Translations under genes and position numbers: made by a program | DNA from: Dietzia timorensis | GTDB lineage: Bacteria > Actinomycetota > Actinomycetes > Mycobacteriales > Mycobacteriaceae | DNA: 32,999 bases | NCBI RefSeq assembly: GCF_020742175.1 | Contig: NZ_DYXM01000181.1 | Location: 1-32,999, forward strand | Reading direction: 5' to 3' | Shown here: in pieces, positions 6,681 through 15,282 of the stretch | Layout of the letters: each line of letters starts with the position of its first letter | How positions within the stretch are numbered: the first letter of the stretch is position 1 | Notes under the pieces: model-generated | What the model saw: only the letters and a program-made list of their open reading frames with translations | Told to the model about the DNA's origin: nothing | Databases searched by the model: none

Positions 6681-6819
6681 TTTACTGCCTAAATGGATTT
6701 TTCCGCCATCTAAATAACCATTCTCTCATGTAAAAGTTCAGCCGTTCGTAACCTTTTTGCAATCGCGGAGTTTCCCGAACCGCCCTCGCTGGTTACTCGC
6801 ATGGACTTCGATAGGAATC

Positions 6820-7803
6820 GTGAAGTCAAGTTCAATCGAGGACGCTCCCGCGGCGGGCGCCTCAGCGGATTCGACGGCGCCGGGAGCATCCCATCGCCGG
6901 CGCAGCAGAAAAGCAGGACGCACCCAGGAGTATCTACTCTTCGCCGCGCTCGTCCTCCCCAACCTCGTGATGTTGGGCATCTTCACCTATCGCCCACTGT
7001 TGGACAACATCCGGCTGTCGTTCTTCAGCTGGAACATCTCCTCGCCCAACCCGCCCAAGTTTGTCGGGTTCGACAACTACGCCGAATGGTTCGAGGGGCT
7101 CGTCAGCGGTGGGCATTCGTGGACGGTCGTATCCAACACGATCATTTTCACGGCAACGACCGTCATCGGTTCGATGGTTCTCGGGCTCGCGCTCGCGATG
7201 CTCCTCGACCAGCAGATCAAGGGACGCGGCCTGGTTCGGTCTGCGGTGTTCGCGCCTTATGTCATCGCAGGCGCCGCGATCGGCATTGCCTTCCAGTTCA
7301 TTTTCGATCCCCGCTTCGGGCTGATCTCGGGAATGCTCGGCGCCCTCGGAATCAAGTCCCCGGACTTCTACCAGGATCCGAACTGGGCGCTGTTCATGGT
7401 GACGATGACGTTCCTGTGGAAAAACCTCGGCTACGCCTTCGTCATCTATCTTGCCGCGTTGCAGGCCAAGCCTGCCGAGCTCTACGAGGCTGCCGAGATC
7501 GACCGGGCGAGCAGCTGGACGGTATTCCGACGGGTCACCCTGCCGATGCTGCGTCCGACGACGTTCTTCCTGTCGATCACGGTGATGCTCAACTCGCTGC
7601 AGGTGTTCGACATCATCTACGTGATGACCCGCGGCGGACCGCAGGGCAACGGAACAACGACCATGGTGTTCCAGGTGTACCAGGAAACCTTCGTCAACTA
7701 CCGGGCCGGCTACGGCGCCACCGTCGCCACGATCATGTTCCTCATCCTGCTGATCATCACCGTGCTGCAGGTGCGCTCGATGGATCGGGGGAATACGAAG
7801 TGA
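6820..7803 (+). CDS. ugpA: Ugp-type ABC importer permease A (glycerol-3-phosphate/glycerophosphodiester uptake)
   Basis: This MalF/UgpA-type permease has about 327 residues and six membrane segments, from TQEYLLFAALVLPNLVMLGIF to the C-terminal IMFLILLIITVLQV. The cytoplasmic EAA loop that docks the ATPase reads YEAAEIDRASSWTVFRRVTLP. The gene starts a four-gene operon (permease, permease, binding protein, ATPase), the same order as ugpAEBC of M. tuberculosis, which imports glycerophosphodiesters. The start is uncertain. GTG 6820 is chosen because a TTG at 6757 gives an odd basic extension, but no spaced Shine-Dalgarno sequence precedes it (only AGGA at 6813-6816). The first 50 residues are Ala/Ser-rich and probably cytoplasmic. 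Its stop overlaps the next start by 4 bp. Confidence 0.88.
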   Translation: MKSSSIEDAPAAGASADSTAPGASHRRRSRKAGRTQEYLLFAALVLPNLVMLGIFTYRPLLDNIRLSFFSWNISSPNPPKFVGFDNYAEWFEGLVSGGHSWTVVSNTIIFTATTVIGSMVLGLALAMLLDQQIKGRGLVRSAVFAPYVIAGAAIGIAFQFIFDPRFGLISGMLGALGIKSPDFYQDPNWALFMVTMTFLWKNLGYAFVIYLAALQAKPAELYEAAEIDRASSWTVFRRVTLPMLRPTTFFLSITVMLNSLQVFDIIYVMTRGGPQGNGTTTMVFQVYQETFVNYRAGYGATVATIMFLILLIITVLQVRSMDRGNTK

Positions 7804-8636
7804 AAAAGAAGACCTCCCTCGGCGGGAAGATCCTCGGTTACGGCGCCATGGTTCTCACCCTGCTCATCGTCGGAATCCCGCTGTACTGGGTGCTGTCGAA
7901 CTCATTCAAGACCCCCGACCAGGTGTTCCGCGTTCCGCCACTGTGGTGGCCGGAATCGTTCACGGCCGGGAATTACCCGCGGGTGTTCTCCGAATCGCCG
8001 TTCGGCCAGTACATGCTCAACTCGGTCATCATCACGTCGATTCTCGCGGCCATCAAGATCGTTCTCGGCGTGATCAGCGCGTACGCGTTCGCCTACCTGC
8101 GTTTTCCCGGCAGAAGCGCGGTGTTCATGCTCGTGCTCGCCGCGCTGATGGTGCCGAACCAGATCACCGTCATCTCGAACTACGCGCTCGTGTCCCAGCT
8201 CGGTTGGATCAACACGTTCCAAGGCATCATCATCCCGCTGGCCGGCGTCGCCTTCGGCACATTCCTCATGAGGAACCACTTCATGTCGCTGCCCTACGAG
8301 ATCATCGAGGCCGCGCGCATGGACGGTGCGAGCCATATGCGGTTGCTGTTCCGCATCATCCTGCCGATGAGCTGGCCGACCCTCGTCGCGTTCGCGCTCA
8401 TCACGGTGGTCAACGAATGGAACGAATACCTGTGGCCGTTCCTGGTAGCCTCCGACGATTCGGTCGCGCCGATTCAGGTGGGGCTCACGCGACTGGTCAA
8501 TACCGACTCCGGGTTCACGGACTGGCCGCTGGTCATGGCCGCCACCGTGCTCACCGTCATCCCGATCCTCGTGGTCTTCCTCTTCCTCCAGCGCTACATG
8601 ATCAAGGGGCTGACCTCCGGCGCCGTCAAGGGCTGA
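7800..8636 (+). CDS. ugpE: Ugp-type ABC importer permease E
   Basis: This is a 278-residue MalG/UgpE-type permease. The first membrane segment is GYGAMVLTLLIVGIPLYWVLSNSF, followed by the FKTPDQVF motif usual in this family. The EAA loop is YEIIEAARMDGASHMRLLFRIILP, and the C-terminus is VVFLFLQRYMIKGLTSGAVKG, a hallmark ending of sugar and glycerol-3-phosphate permeases. GTG 7800 overlaps the ugpA stop as GTGA, so translation is coupled and the two permeases are made in equal amounts. It forms the heterodimeric membrane channel with UgpA. Confidence 0.92.
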   Translation: MKKKTSLGGKILGYGAMVLTLLIVGIPLYWVLSNSFKTPDQVFRVPPLWWPESFTAGNYPRVFSESPFGQYMLNSVIITSILAAIKIVLGVISAYAFAYLRFPGRSAVFMLVLAALMVPNQITVISNYALVSQLGWINTFQGIIIPLAGVAFGTFLMRNHFMSLPYEIIEAARMDGASHMRLLFRIILPMSWPTLVAFALITVVNEWNEYLWPFLVASDDSVAPIQVGLTRLVNTDSGFTDWPLVMAATVLTVIPILVVFLFLQRYMIKGLTSGAVKG

Positions 8637-8705
8637 GCGCGCCACCCGAGAACTTCCCGTCCGACCGATCCAGGTCCTCCAGGTTTCACCCGAAAGGAAA
8701 CACAC

Positions 8706-10028
8706 ATGAGCCAGTTCACTCGACGCTCCTTCATCGGCCTCGTGGGCGCAACCGGGGCCGCAGTCGGCCTGTCCGCGTGCGCCGGATCCGGAGGCGGCGG
8801 CAACGGCGGAGGTGGCGGCGAAGAAGGCGATGCGAACCGCGTCATCTTCTGGTCCAACCACCCCGGCACCTCCAAGGAACTCGAACTCGAGATCATCGAG
8901 GCGTACAAGGAGGTCGCGCCGGACATCACCGTCGAGCTCATCGACGCAGGCAAGGACTACGAAGAGGTCGCCCAGAAGTTCAACGCCGCGCTGTCCGGTG
9001 GCGGTCTTCCCGACGTGATCGTCGGCTCCGACGTCAACTGGTTCAACTTCGCCCTCAACGGGCAGTTCGCCAAGGTCAACGAGCTGTGGGACGCGGCCGA
9101 GGAGTTCGACAAGGACGACTACGTCGAGTCACTGCTCGGCGACTACGAACTCGACGGCGACAACTACGGCATCCCGTTCGCCCGCTCGACCGTGATCTTC
9201 TACTACAACAAGGAACTGTGGAAGCAGGCCGGTCTTCCCGACCGCGGCCCGGAGACCTGGGACGAGTTCGCCGAATGGGCGCCTCGCCTGCGGGACGTGC
9301 TCGAGGGCGACGCGCGGCCTATCGCGATGTACAACGGCGCGAACTACCTCGACTGGACCATCCAGAACCTGCTGTGGGAGAAGGATGGCGGCTTCTCCTC
9401 AGAATGGGATCTCACCTTCACCAAGCCCGAGACGATCAGCGGACTCGAGTACCTCGTCAAGCTCAACGATGACGACCACCTCATCCTCTCCGACGACTCG
9501 ATCGTCGAGTTCTCGGCGGGAATCGCCGCGTGCGCGGTGGCGTCGACCGGCTCGATCTCCTCGGTCAAGGAGCAGGCGAACTTCGAGTGGGGTACCGCGT
9601 TCCTGCCGGGCGCCGCGGACAACGACTCCTGCCCGACCGGCGGCGCCGGCGTCGCGATCCCGGCCGGCATTTCCGACGAGCGTAAGGCCAACGCGATGAA
9701 CTTCATCGCGTTCCTCACCAACCCCGAGAACACCGCGAAGTTCGCGCAGGGCACGGGCTACATGCCGGTGCGCAAGTCCGCGACCGAGTCGGAAGAGGTC
9801 CAGGCATACCTGAAGGAGACCCCGCAGGCGAAGACCGCGATCGACCAGCTTCCACACACCCGCCCGCAGGACTACGCGCGCGTGTTCGTGCCGAACCCGG
9901 GCACGCGCATCGGCGGCGCCCTGGACAAGATCCTCGCCGGCTCCGACATCACCTCGACGATGGAGGCTCTGCAGGACGAGACGCAGAACATCATCGACAC
10001 CCAGATCGAGCCGCTGCTTGGCAATTGA
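8706..10028 (+). CDS. ugpB: Ugp-type substrate-binding lipoprotein (Tat-exported)
   Basis: This 440-residue binding protein captures substrate outside the membrane for UgpAEC. The signal peptide has a twin-arginine motif (TRRSFIGLVG) and a lipobox (LSAC, Cys at about residue 25), so it is a Tat-exported lipoprotein; a Gly-rich linker follows. The UgpB/MalE family 1 fold shows YGIPFARSTVIFYYNKELWKQAGL, TWDEFAEWAPRL, NFEWGTAFLP, and near the end FLTNPENTAKFAQGTGYMPV. These closely parallel E. coli UgpB and Mtb UgpB, which prefers glycerophosphocholine; true specificity cannot be read here. ATG 8706 follows AAAGGAAA at proper distance. A stable hairpin follows the gene. Confidence 0.9.
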   Translation: MSQFTRRSFIGLVGATGAAVGLSACAGSGGGGNGGGGGEEGDANRVIFWSNHPGTSKELELEIIEAYKEVAPDITVELIDAGKDYEEVAQKFNAALSGGGLPDVIVGSDVNWFNFALNGQFAKVNELWDAAEEFDKDDYVESLLGDYELDGDNYGIPFARSTVIFYYNKELWKQAGLPDRGPETWDEFAEWAPRLRDVLEGDARPIAMYNGANYLDWTIQNLLWEKDGGFSSEWDLTFTKPETISGLEYLVKLNDDDHLILSDDSIVEFSAGIAACAVASTGSISSVKEQANFEWGTAFLPGAADNDSCPTGGAGVAIPAGISDERKANAMNFIAFLTNPENTAKFAQGTGYMPVRKSATESEEVQAYLKETPQAKTAIDQLPHTRPQDYARVFVPNPGTRIGGALDKILAGSDITSTMEALQDETQNIIDTQIEPLLGN

Positions 10029-10035
10029 CTGACTC

Positions 10036-10072
10036 CCCCTGGGGCGCCCGCGCGGCGCGGCCGCCCCAGGGG
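10036..10072 (+). other. GC hairpin between ugpB and ugpC
   Basis: A perfect 11-bp stem (10036-10046 with 10062-10072) has a GC-rich 15-nt loop and no U-run. Structures at this place in ABC importer operons typically protect the upstream binding-protein message or reduce read-through into the ATPase gene. That would fit the need for more binding protein than ATPase. The role here is inferred. Confidence 0.6.
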
Positions 10073-10120
10073 ACCGCAAGCTCCCGTTCGCACCCCAGCC
10101 CGTGAAGAAGGTTTCGCCCC

Positions 10121-11218
10121 ATGGCTTCCGTCACCTACGACAAGGCCTCCCGCCTGTTCCCGAAGGCCGATCGTCCGGCCGTCGACGCCCTCGACCTGCA
10201 CGTCGATGACGGCGAGTTCCTCGTTCTCGTCGGCCCGTCGGGCTGCGGAAAATCGACGAGCCTACGGATGCTCGCCGGGCTCGAGGAAGTCACCTCGGGC
10301 AGCGTCCACATCGGCGGCGAGGATGTCACCGGGGTCCAGGCGCGCGACCGCGACGTCGCGATGGTTTTCCAGAGCTACGCCCTCTACCCGACCATGACGG
10401 TCGAGGAGAACATGGGCTTCGCGCTCCGCAACATGGGCACTTCCAAGAAGGACACGAAGGCGCTCGTCCTCGAGGCCGCGCGAATCCTGCAGCTGGAGGA
10501 ATACCTCGGCCGCAAGCCCGGCCAGCTCTCCGGTGGCCAGCGCCAGCGCGTGGCGATGGGCCGCGCGATCGTCCGCCGCCCGCAGGTCTTCTGCATGGAC
10601 GAGCCGTTGTCCAACCTCGACGCGAAGCTTCGCGTGTCGACGCGTTCGGAGATCGCCGGGCTGCAGCGCCGCCTGGGGATCACAACCGTCTACGTCACCC
10701 ACGACCAGACCGAGGCGATGACGATGGGCCACCGCGTCGCGGTGCTCAAGGACGGCATTCTGCAGCAGGTCGCGACGCCACGGGAAATGTATGACGCCCC
10801 GGTCAACACGTTCGTCGCCGGGTTCATCGGCACGCCCGGAATGAACCTGCTCACCGTCCCCGTGGATTCCTCGGGCGATCCCACCTTCGGCGGCGAACCG
10901 GTGCGCCCCGCGTTCAACGTCGGCGCACGTAAGGAGGTCGTGCTCGGTGTGCGGCCTGAATCCCTGCAGATCGTCGGCCCCGACGCCCCGGGGCTCGACA
11001 TCAAGGTCACCCTCGTCGAGGAACTCGGCCTCGAGGTCTTCGTCCACGGCCAGGCCACCGACGGCACCGCCACCCTCGAAGGCAAGGACCTCGTAGTGCG
11101 CACCGTCCGTTCGAAAACCCCTTCGCTGGATGACGTCGTACGTATCGCTCCCCTCGCAGAGCACGGCTCGCTGCTGTTCTTCGACGCCCAATCCGGCGAG
11201 CGCATCGTCAAGGACTGA
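10121..11218 (+). CDS. ugpC: Ugp-type ABC importer ATPase (MalK/UgpC family)
   Basis: This 365-residue ATPase powers the importer. Walker A is GPSGCGKST, the Q-loop MVFQSYALYPTMTV, the ABC signature LSGGQRQR, Walker B VFCMDEP and the H-loop YVTHD, followed by the conserved QTEAMTMGHRVAVLKDG. Residues from about 240 form the regulatory OB/TOBE region, with GVRPESL as expected for the MalK/UgpC group. In mycolic-acid bacteria such ATPases may serve several sugar importers, but its place at the end of ugpAEB argues for a dedicated partner. ATG 10121 is preceded by GAAGAAGG. A hairpin terminator follows. Confidence 0.93.
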   Translation: MASVTYDKASRLFPKADRPAVDALDLHVDDGEFLVLVGPSGCGKSTSLRMLAGLEEVTSGSVHIGGEDVTGVQARDRDVAMVFQSYALYPTMTVEENMGFALRNMGTSKKDTKALVLEAARILQLEEYLGRKPGQLSGGQRQRVAMGRAIVRRPQVFCMDEPLSNLDAKLRVSTRSEIAGLQRRLGITTVYVTHDQTEAMTMGHRVAVLKDGILQQVATPREMYDAPVNTFVAGFIGTPGMNLLTVPVDSSGDPTFGGEPVRPAFNVGARKEVVLGVRPESLQIVGPDAPGLDIKVTLVEELGLEVFVHGQATDGTATLEGKDLVVRTVRSKTPSLDDVVRIAPLAEHGSLLFFDAQSGERIVKD

Positions 11219-11255
11219 GTTGTCCCGCCGACCGCCGGCTTCCACCTGCACATAG

Positions 11256-11297
11256 CGAAATCGGGTGCACCCCCTCGTGAGGGACGCACCCGATTCG
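11256..11297 (+). terminator. Hairpin terminator between ugpC and the convergent marR-type gene
   Basis: A 10-bp perfect stem, AATCGGGTGC (11259-11268) with GCACCCGATT (11286-11295), has an inner CCCTC/GAGGG pairing in the loop. There is no U-run. It lies exactly between two converging genes and may serve both. Confidence 0.6.
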
Positions 11298-11320
11298 TCG
11301 TCGGATGGGTGTGGGGCGGC

Positions 11321-11845
11321 CTAGATCTCCAGCCCCGAATCGAAATCGGCGGTCGAGCCCGGAAGCGAACCGCCGGCGAGCTTGGGCTCGTCGCCGGCAT
11401 CTGCGAAGGCATCGAGTGCCTCTACAAGTGCATCAACTCGGTCTGTGGGCATGTTCGCCACAACCTCGGCGATGAGCACTCGCCGCCGATCGGTGACCTC
11501 CTGGACGACCTGCTGCCCCTTCTCCGTGACCCGAAGAGCGAGGCCGCGCGTACCGGCGCCCGCGCGGGTCCGCTCGACGAGGAACGCCGATTCGAGGCGG
11601 TCGACCATGCGGGTCACCGAGCTCGGGGCGACGGCCAGCTCCTCGGCGAGCTGGGTCTGGTTGTTGGCGGAACCACGGGAAATCACCAGCAGCGCCCGGA
11701 ACTGGGCGAAGGTGATCGGCGACGAGGCCTCGTCGAGGCTACGAGCCGAGAGCGCCACGAGCAGACGCGAGGCGCGCAGGAACGAATCGATGAGATCCGA
11801 GTTCGTGTCCGCCGCGCCGGAGTCCGGTCTGATTTGGGTTTCCAT
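11321..11845 (-). CDS. MarR family transcriptional regulator
   Basis: This is a 174-residue winged-helix regulator. The MarR core is FAQFRALLVISRGSANNQTQLAEEL, then the recognition helix VAPSSVTRMVDRLESAFLVERTR and the wing RGLALRVTEKGQQ (about residues 45-125). The C-terminal helix for dimer formation reads VDALVEALDAFAD. ATG 11845 gives a normal family length. It lies 33 bp downstream of the M13 peptidase gene on the same strand and is probably co-transcribed with it. Its target is unknown; nearby envelope genes are possible. Confidence 0.92.
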   Translation of the reverse strand: METQIRPDSGAADTNSDLIDSFLRASRLLVALSARSLDEASSPITFAQFRALLVISRGSANNQTQLAEELAVAPSSVTRMVDRLESAFLVERTRAGAGTRGLALRVTEKGQQVVQEVTDRRRVLIAEVVANMPTDRVDALVEALDAFADAGDEPKLAGGSLPGSTADFDSGLEI

Positions 11846-11878
11846 TGTGTTCCACCATCCTTTGATGTGTTGGACGGA

Positions 11879-13861
11879 TTACGTCCAGATACTTACGCGT
11901 TGCGACTCGTCGAGCCACATCTGGTCTTCGGCCGTGACGTCGAAGGCTTCGTAGAAGGAACCGATGTTGCGCACGACCTGGTTGCATCGGAATTCCGGGG
12001 GCGAGTGCGGGTCGATCGCCAGGCGGCGGATCGCCTCGGCGTTTCGAGTCTTGGCTCGCCACACCACCGCCCAGCTCGCGAACAGCCGCTGCGCGCCGGT
12101 CAGCCCGTCGATCTCCGGGGCATCGTCAAGCGAGCCACCGAGGCTGATCCGGTAGGCCTGCACGGCGATGCCGAGCCCGCCGAGGTCGCCGATGTTCTCG
12201 CCGATTGTGAAGGCGCCGTTGACGTGGTGCTTTTCCGGGTCGAGCCCCTCGGGTGTGAGCGCCTCATACTGGTCGATGAGCGCCTGGGTCTGCGCGGAGA
12301 ATTCCTCGCGGTCGGCATCGGTCCACCAGTTATTGAGGTTTCCGTCGCCGTCATACAGCGAACCCTGATCGTCGAAGCCGTGGCCGATCTCGTGGCCGAT
12401 CACGGCGCCGATTCCGCCGTAGTTCATCGCATCGTCGGCCTCGGCGTCGAAGAACGGCGGCTGCAGGATCGCAGCGGGGAAGACTATCTCGTTCATCACC
12501 GGGTTGTAGTAGGCGTTGACCGTCTGCGGGGTCATGTGCCATTCGTCCCGGTCGACCGGCCCGCCGAGCTTGCCGAGTTCGTAGTCGTGGTGGAACTCGG
12601 CGGCGCGACGCACGTTGCCGATGAGATCGTCCGGGCGCATCTCGAGCGCCGAGTAGTCGCGCCACTTGTCCGGGTAGCCGATCTTCGGGGTGAACTTCGC
12701 GAGCTTGTCCAGAGCGCGCTCGCGCGTCTCGGGGGTCATCCACTCCAGAGTTTTGATCGAATCGCGATAGGCGGCGAGCAGGTTGTCGACCAGCGCCGAC
12801 ATCCGCGCCTTGTACTCCGGCGGGAAGTGACGATCGACGTAGACCCGTCCGACCTCTTCGCCGACGGCTCCCTCGACGAGCGAGACTCCGCGCTTCCAGC
12901 GGTCGCGCATGCTCTCGGCACCCGACATCGCCTTGCCCATGAACTCGAAGTTCGCCTCGACGAGCTCCTCGGGCAGGCATGCCACACGCTCGGAGACGAC
13001 GCGCCAGCGGGCCCAGTCCTTCCAGCGATCCAGATCGACCTCCTCCCACAACAGCGCGACGGAGGTGAAGAAGGACGGTTGCGACAAGATGACGGTCGAG
13101 AACGTCTCGGCAGAACCGCCGAGCGCCTCAATCCACTTCTGCCAGGGGAAGCCGGGAGCCTTCTGCTCGAGCTCGGCCCAGGAGACCGGGTTATACGTCT
13201 TGACCGCATCGCGGCTTTCCACGACGTCCCAGTGGCTCGCGGCGATCTGCTTTTCGAGATCGACAACAGCGTCGGCGCGCGCGGCCACGTCGCGATCGCC
13301 GAACACCGACGTCAACCCCGCCATGCGAGCGACATGCTCGCGGTAGCCGGCGAGAGTGTCCGCGTGGGCGGGGTCGCGATAGTAGGACTCGTCGGGCAGG
13401 CCGAGACCGAACTGAACCATGTAGACGACGTACTTACTCGAATCGCCGGCGTCGTTGGAGATGAAGGAGCCGACGAGGCCGCCGACGCCCGAACGTTCGA
13501 GCGTGGCCAGCGCCACGGCGAGCTCATCCTTGTCTTTCGCGTTGTCGATGAGTTCCAGGTCCGCGTCGAGGGCCGAGGTGCCCACCTCATCGACCGTGCC
13601 GGTGTCCATGAAGGAGTGGTACAGGGCGCCGATCGCCGAATCCTCCGGCGCCTCGGTGATGATCTCGCGGACCTGCTCCTCGGCGCGGTCGCGCAAGACG
13701 ATGAACGCGCCGTCCTGGCCACGGTCGGCGGCGATGGTGTGGGTATCGAGCCACCGGCCGTTGATGTGCCTATAGAAATCGTCCTGCGGGCGGACGGACT
13801 CGAGAACATTTTCCAGGTCGAGCCCGGAACGGAGCTGGGAGGTACTTGGGTTTTCGGTCAT
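11879..13861 (-). CDS. zmp1: M13 family zinc metallopeptidase (Zmp1/PepO-like)
   Basis: This is a 660-residue neprilysin-family peptidase. Zinc ligands are His490 and His494 in GHEIGHGFDDQGS and Glu555 in GENIGDLGG (ExxxD). The substrate-binding NAYYNPVMNEIVFPAAILQPPFF precedes them, and the C-terminus (GSFYEAF ... QRVSIWT) matches the family. There is no signal peptide or N-terminal membrane segment, as for M. tuberculosis Zmp1, which is about the same length. Zmp1 is known to interfere with inflammasome activation in the host; a general oligopeptidase role is the safe reading here. The start at 13861 is supported by a TAGGGT -10 (complement of 13869-13874) exactly 7 nt upstream, implying a leaderless mRNA. 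Confidence 0.93.
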   Translation of the reverse strand: MTENPSTSQLRSGLDLENVLESVRPQDDFYRHINGRWLDTHTIAADRGQDGAFIVLRDRAEEQVREIITEAPEDSAIGALYHSFMDTGTVDEVGTSALDADLELIDNAKDKDELAVALATLERSGVGGLVGSFISNDAGDSSKYVVYMVQFGLGLPDESYYRDPAHADTLAGYREHVARMAGLTSVFGDRDVAARADAVVDLEKQIAASHWDVVESRDAVKTYNPVSWAELEQKAPGFPWQKWIEALGGSAETFSTVILSQPSFFTSVALLWEEVDLDRWKDWARWRVVSERVACLPEELVEANFEFMGKAMSGAESMRDRWKRGVSLVEGAVGEEVGRVYVDRHFPPEYKARMSALVDNLLAAYRDSIKTLEWMTPETRERALDKLAKFTPKIGYPDKWRDYSALEMRPDDLIGNVRRAAEFHHDYELGKLGGPVDRDEWHMTPQTVNAYYNPVMNEIVFPAAILQPPFFDAEADDAMNYGGIGAVIGHEIGHGFDDQGSLYDGDGNLNNWWTDADREEFSAQTQALIDQYEALTPEGLDPEKHHVNGAFTIGENIGDLGGLGIAVQAYRISLGGSLDDAPEIDGLTGAQRLFASWAVVWRAKTRNAEAIRRLAIDPHSPPEFRCNQVVRNIGSFYEAFDVTAEDQMWLDESQRVSIWT

Positions 13862-13868
13862 GCATCCC

Positions 13869-13874
13869 ACCCTA
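13869..13874 (-). promoter_or_regulatory. Leaderless -10 element (TAGGGT) of the M13 peptidase gene
   Basis: TAGGGT on the minus strand ends 7 nt before ATG 13861, so the predicted +1 coincides with the A of the start codon. Confidence 0.55.
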
Positions 13875-14058
13875 CGGACGGCGGGTTCGCATGCGTGCAG
13901 CATCGACCGGTGCGGCGAAACGACCTGTTCGACATTGTTGCGGACGGCACGCCTTCCCTGATTGTTCGGAGCAAGATAAAACCGACCTTACATTCCAAAT
14001 CTAAATTTTCTCTAGGTTTCCGCTATGCAATGCCAGCCTGTTGCGAATGGGGCAGCTG

Positions 14059-14111
14059 TTAATGCAGATGTGCATTAAGTCTTGTGTGACGTAATTGAAT
14101 TACTGCATACT
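14059..14111 (+). promoter_or_regulatory. Promoter with two inverted repeats in front of the GH25 gene
   Basis: A perfect inverted repeat TTAATGCA-GATG-TGCATTAA spans 14059-14078. The -35-like TTGTGT (14082-14087) and -10-like CATACT (14106-14111) are 18 nt apart. A second perfect inverted repeat, GTAAT-TGA-ATTAC (14091-14103), lies inside that spacer. The -10 ends 7 nt before ATG 14119. The positions are typical of operator sites, one upstream of the polymerase site and one within it. The binding protein is not identifiable. Confidence 0.55.
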
Positions 14112-14118
14112 GGTGAGC

Positions 14119-15270
14119 ATGTATGTTTATCGCCAGCGTGGCGGCCGACGGCCGTTCACCCTCGTGTCCCTAGGTGTTTTCGCAGCCGTCGCCGTACTGG
14201 TGGCTGCGCTCCTCGCCGTCACCACCCAAGGCCAGCAGATACGAAACGTCGCGGAACCCAGCGACTACATCAATTCCAACCTCGCTTCCAAGCCGCAGGG
14301 CGTGGACGTGTCCAAGTGGCAGCATCCGAGCCCGAACTCGATCGATTGGAAGAGCGCGGCCGCGGGCGGCAAGGAATTTGCCTTCATCAAGTCCACCGAA
14401 GGCACCGAGCCCGGCAACGACAACCTCGCCAGCGACGTCAAGGGCGCTCGTGAGGCAGGCATGCACATCGGGCTTTATCACAAGGCGCTTCCGTCGATGG
14501 ACGCTACGGCGCAAGCGGACGCGTTTGCCGAGTCGGTGCTCGAGGTCGGTGGCGAGCAGCTGCCGCCGGTGCTCGATTTCGAACTCGATGAGGGCAAGAA
14601 CGCCGAGCAGCTCGCCGCGTGGGTCCAGGAGTTTATGGACCGTCTCGAGGACAAGACCGGTCGTACGCCGATCATGTACACGTACAAGTCCTTCTGGATG
14701 GTGCAGATGGCGAATACGAAGAAGTTCTCCGAGTACCCACTGTGGCTCGCCGAGTACCGCCAGGAGGAGCCCACCGAGCCCCAGATCGGCGGCTGGGACT
14801 CGTTCACGTTCTGGCAGTACGCCGGCAACGACGGCCAGGCCGACGGCTTCCCGACCCCGGTCGACCTCAACGTGTTCAACGGCTCGAAGTCCGAGCTCGA
14901 CAAGATGGTCGGGACGGTGGGCTCCGGGGCACAGGACACCCCGGCGCCGTCCGGCGAAGATAAGACCGGCGAGTCCGAATCCGAGTCCGGCGATTCCCAG
15001 TCCGGCACCGACGAGTCGGGCACCGAGGAATCCGAATCCGAGTCCGGCTCCGGCGCTCAATCGGGCGATAAGCCGCTGACGCTGACGATTCCGAAGCTGC
15101 CGATCCCGGAGGGCTCGCTGCCCGCCGGCATGACGCTGCCGATCAAGATCGTGCTGCCGTCGAGCATCTTCGGTGTCGGGTCCTCGGGCGTGAGCTCCGA
15201 TGTCAACTGGCTCAAGAGCCTGCTCGGCGGACTTCCGGAAGAGGTTCTCAAGTCCGTGGAGATCAGCTAG
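14119..15270 (+). CDS. GH25 muramidase (lysozyme) with N-terminal membrane anchor
   Basis: The product is 383 residues and cleaves the MurNAc-GlcNAc bond of peptidoglycan. An N-terminal hydrophobic segment (FTLVSLGVFAAVAVLVAALLAV, about residues 13-34) is a signal peptide or anchor. The GH25 barrel (about 60-265) begins with GVDVSKWQ, continues with FAFIKSTEGT and has the catalytic DFE motif in PPVLDFELDEG. It ends WQYAGNDGQADGFPTPVDLNVF. A linker of alternating Ser-Glu and Gly follows (about 275-320), then a C-terminal tail (TLTIPKLPIPEG ... GVSSDVNWLKSLLGG) that I do not recognise. ATG 14119 is chosen from the -10 spacing; GTG 14113 is an alternative. No adjacent holin or phage genes are present, so this is a host envelope enzyme. 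Confidence 0.92.
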   Translation: MYVYRQRGGRRPFTLVSLGVFAAVAVLVAALLAVTTQGQQIRNVAEPSDYINSNLASKPQGVDVSKWQHPSPNSIDWKSAAAGGKEFAFIKSTEGTEPGNDNLASDVKGAREAGMHIGLYHKALPSMDATAQADAFAESVLEVGGEQLPPVLDFELDEGKNAEQLAAWVQEFMDRLEDKTGRTPIMYTYKSFWMVQMANTKKFSEYPLWLAEYRQEEPTEPQIGGWDSFTFWQYAGNDGQADGFPTPVDLNVFNGSKSELDKMVGTVGSGAQDTPAPSGEDKTGESESESGDSQSGTDESGTEESESESGSGAQSGDKPLTLTIPKLPIPEGSLPAGMTLPIKIVLPSSIFGVGSSGVSSDVNWLKSLLGGLPEEVLKSVEIS

Positions 15271-15282
15271 TTCCCTAGTGTG

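Noticed and set aside
6801..7799. Long N-terminal extension of the ugpE frame back to 6801
   Set aside because: It reads through ugpA out of frame with Arg/His-rich nonsense; the GTGA overlap at 7800 is the normal start.
11309..14062. A 917-codon open frame on the plus strand opposite the MarR and M13 peptidase genes
   Set aside because: It is a GC-bias shadow. The minus-strand frames show complete zinc-peptidase and MarR motifs, and the plus frame has no recognisable domain.
14119..15270. Prophage lysis module around the GH25 enzyme
   Set aside because: There is no holin, integrase, structural phage gene or attachment-site repeat nearby, and base composition matches the neighbours.
15020..15270. 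Sortase signal (LPXTG/LAXTG) at the C-terminus of the GH25 enzyme
   Set aside because: The C-terminus lacks the motif, a terminal hydrophobic segment and a basic tail.
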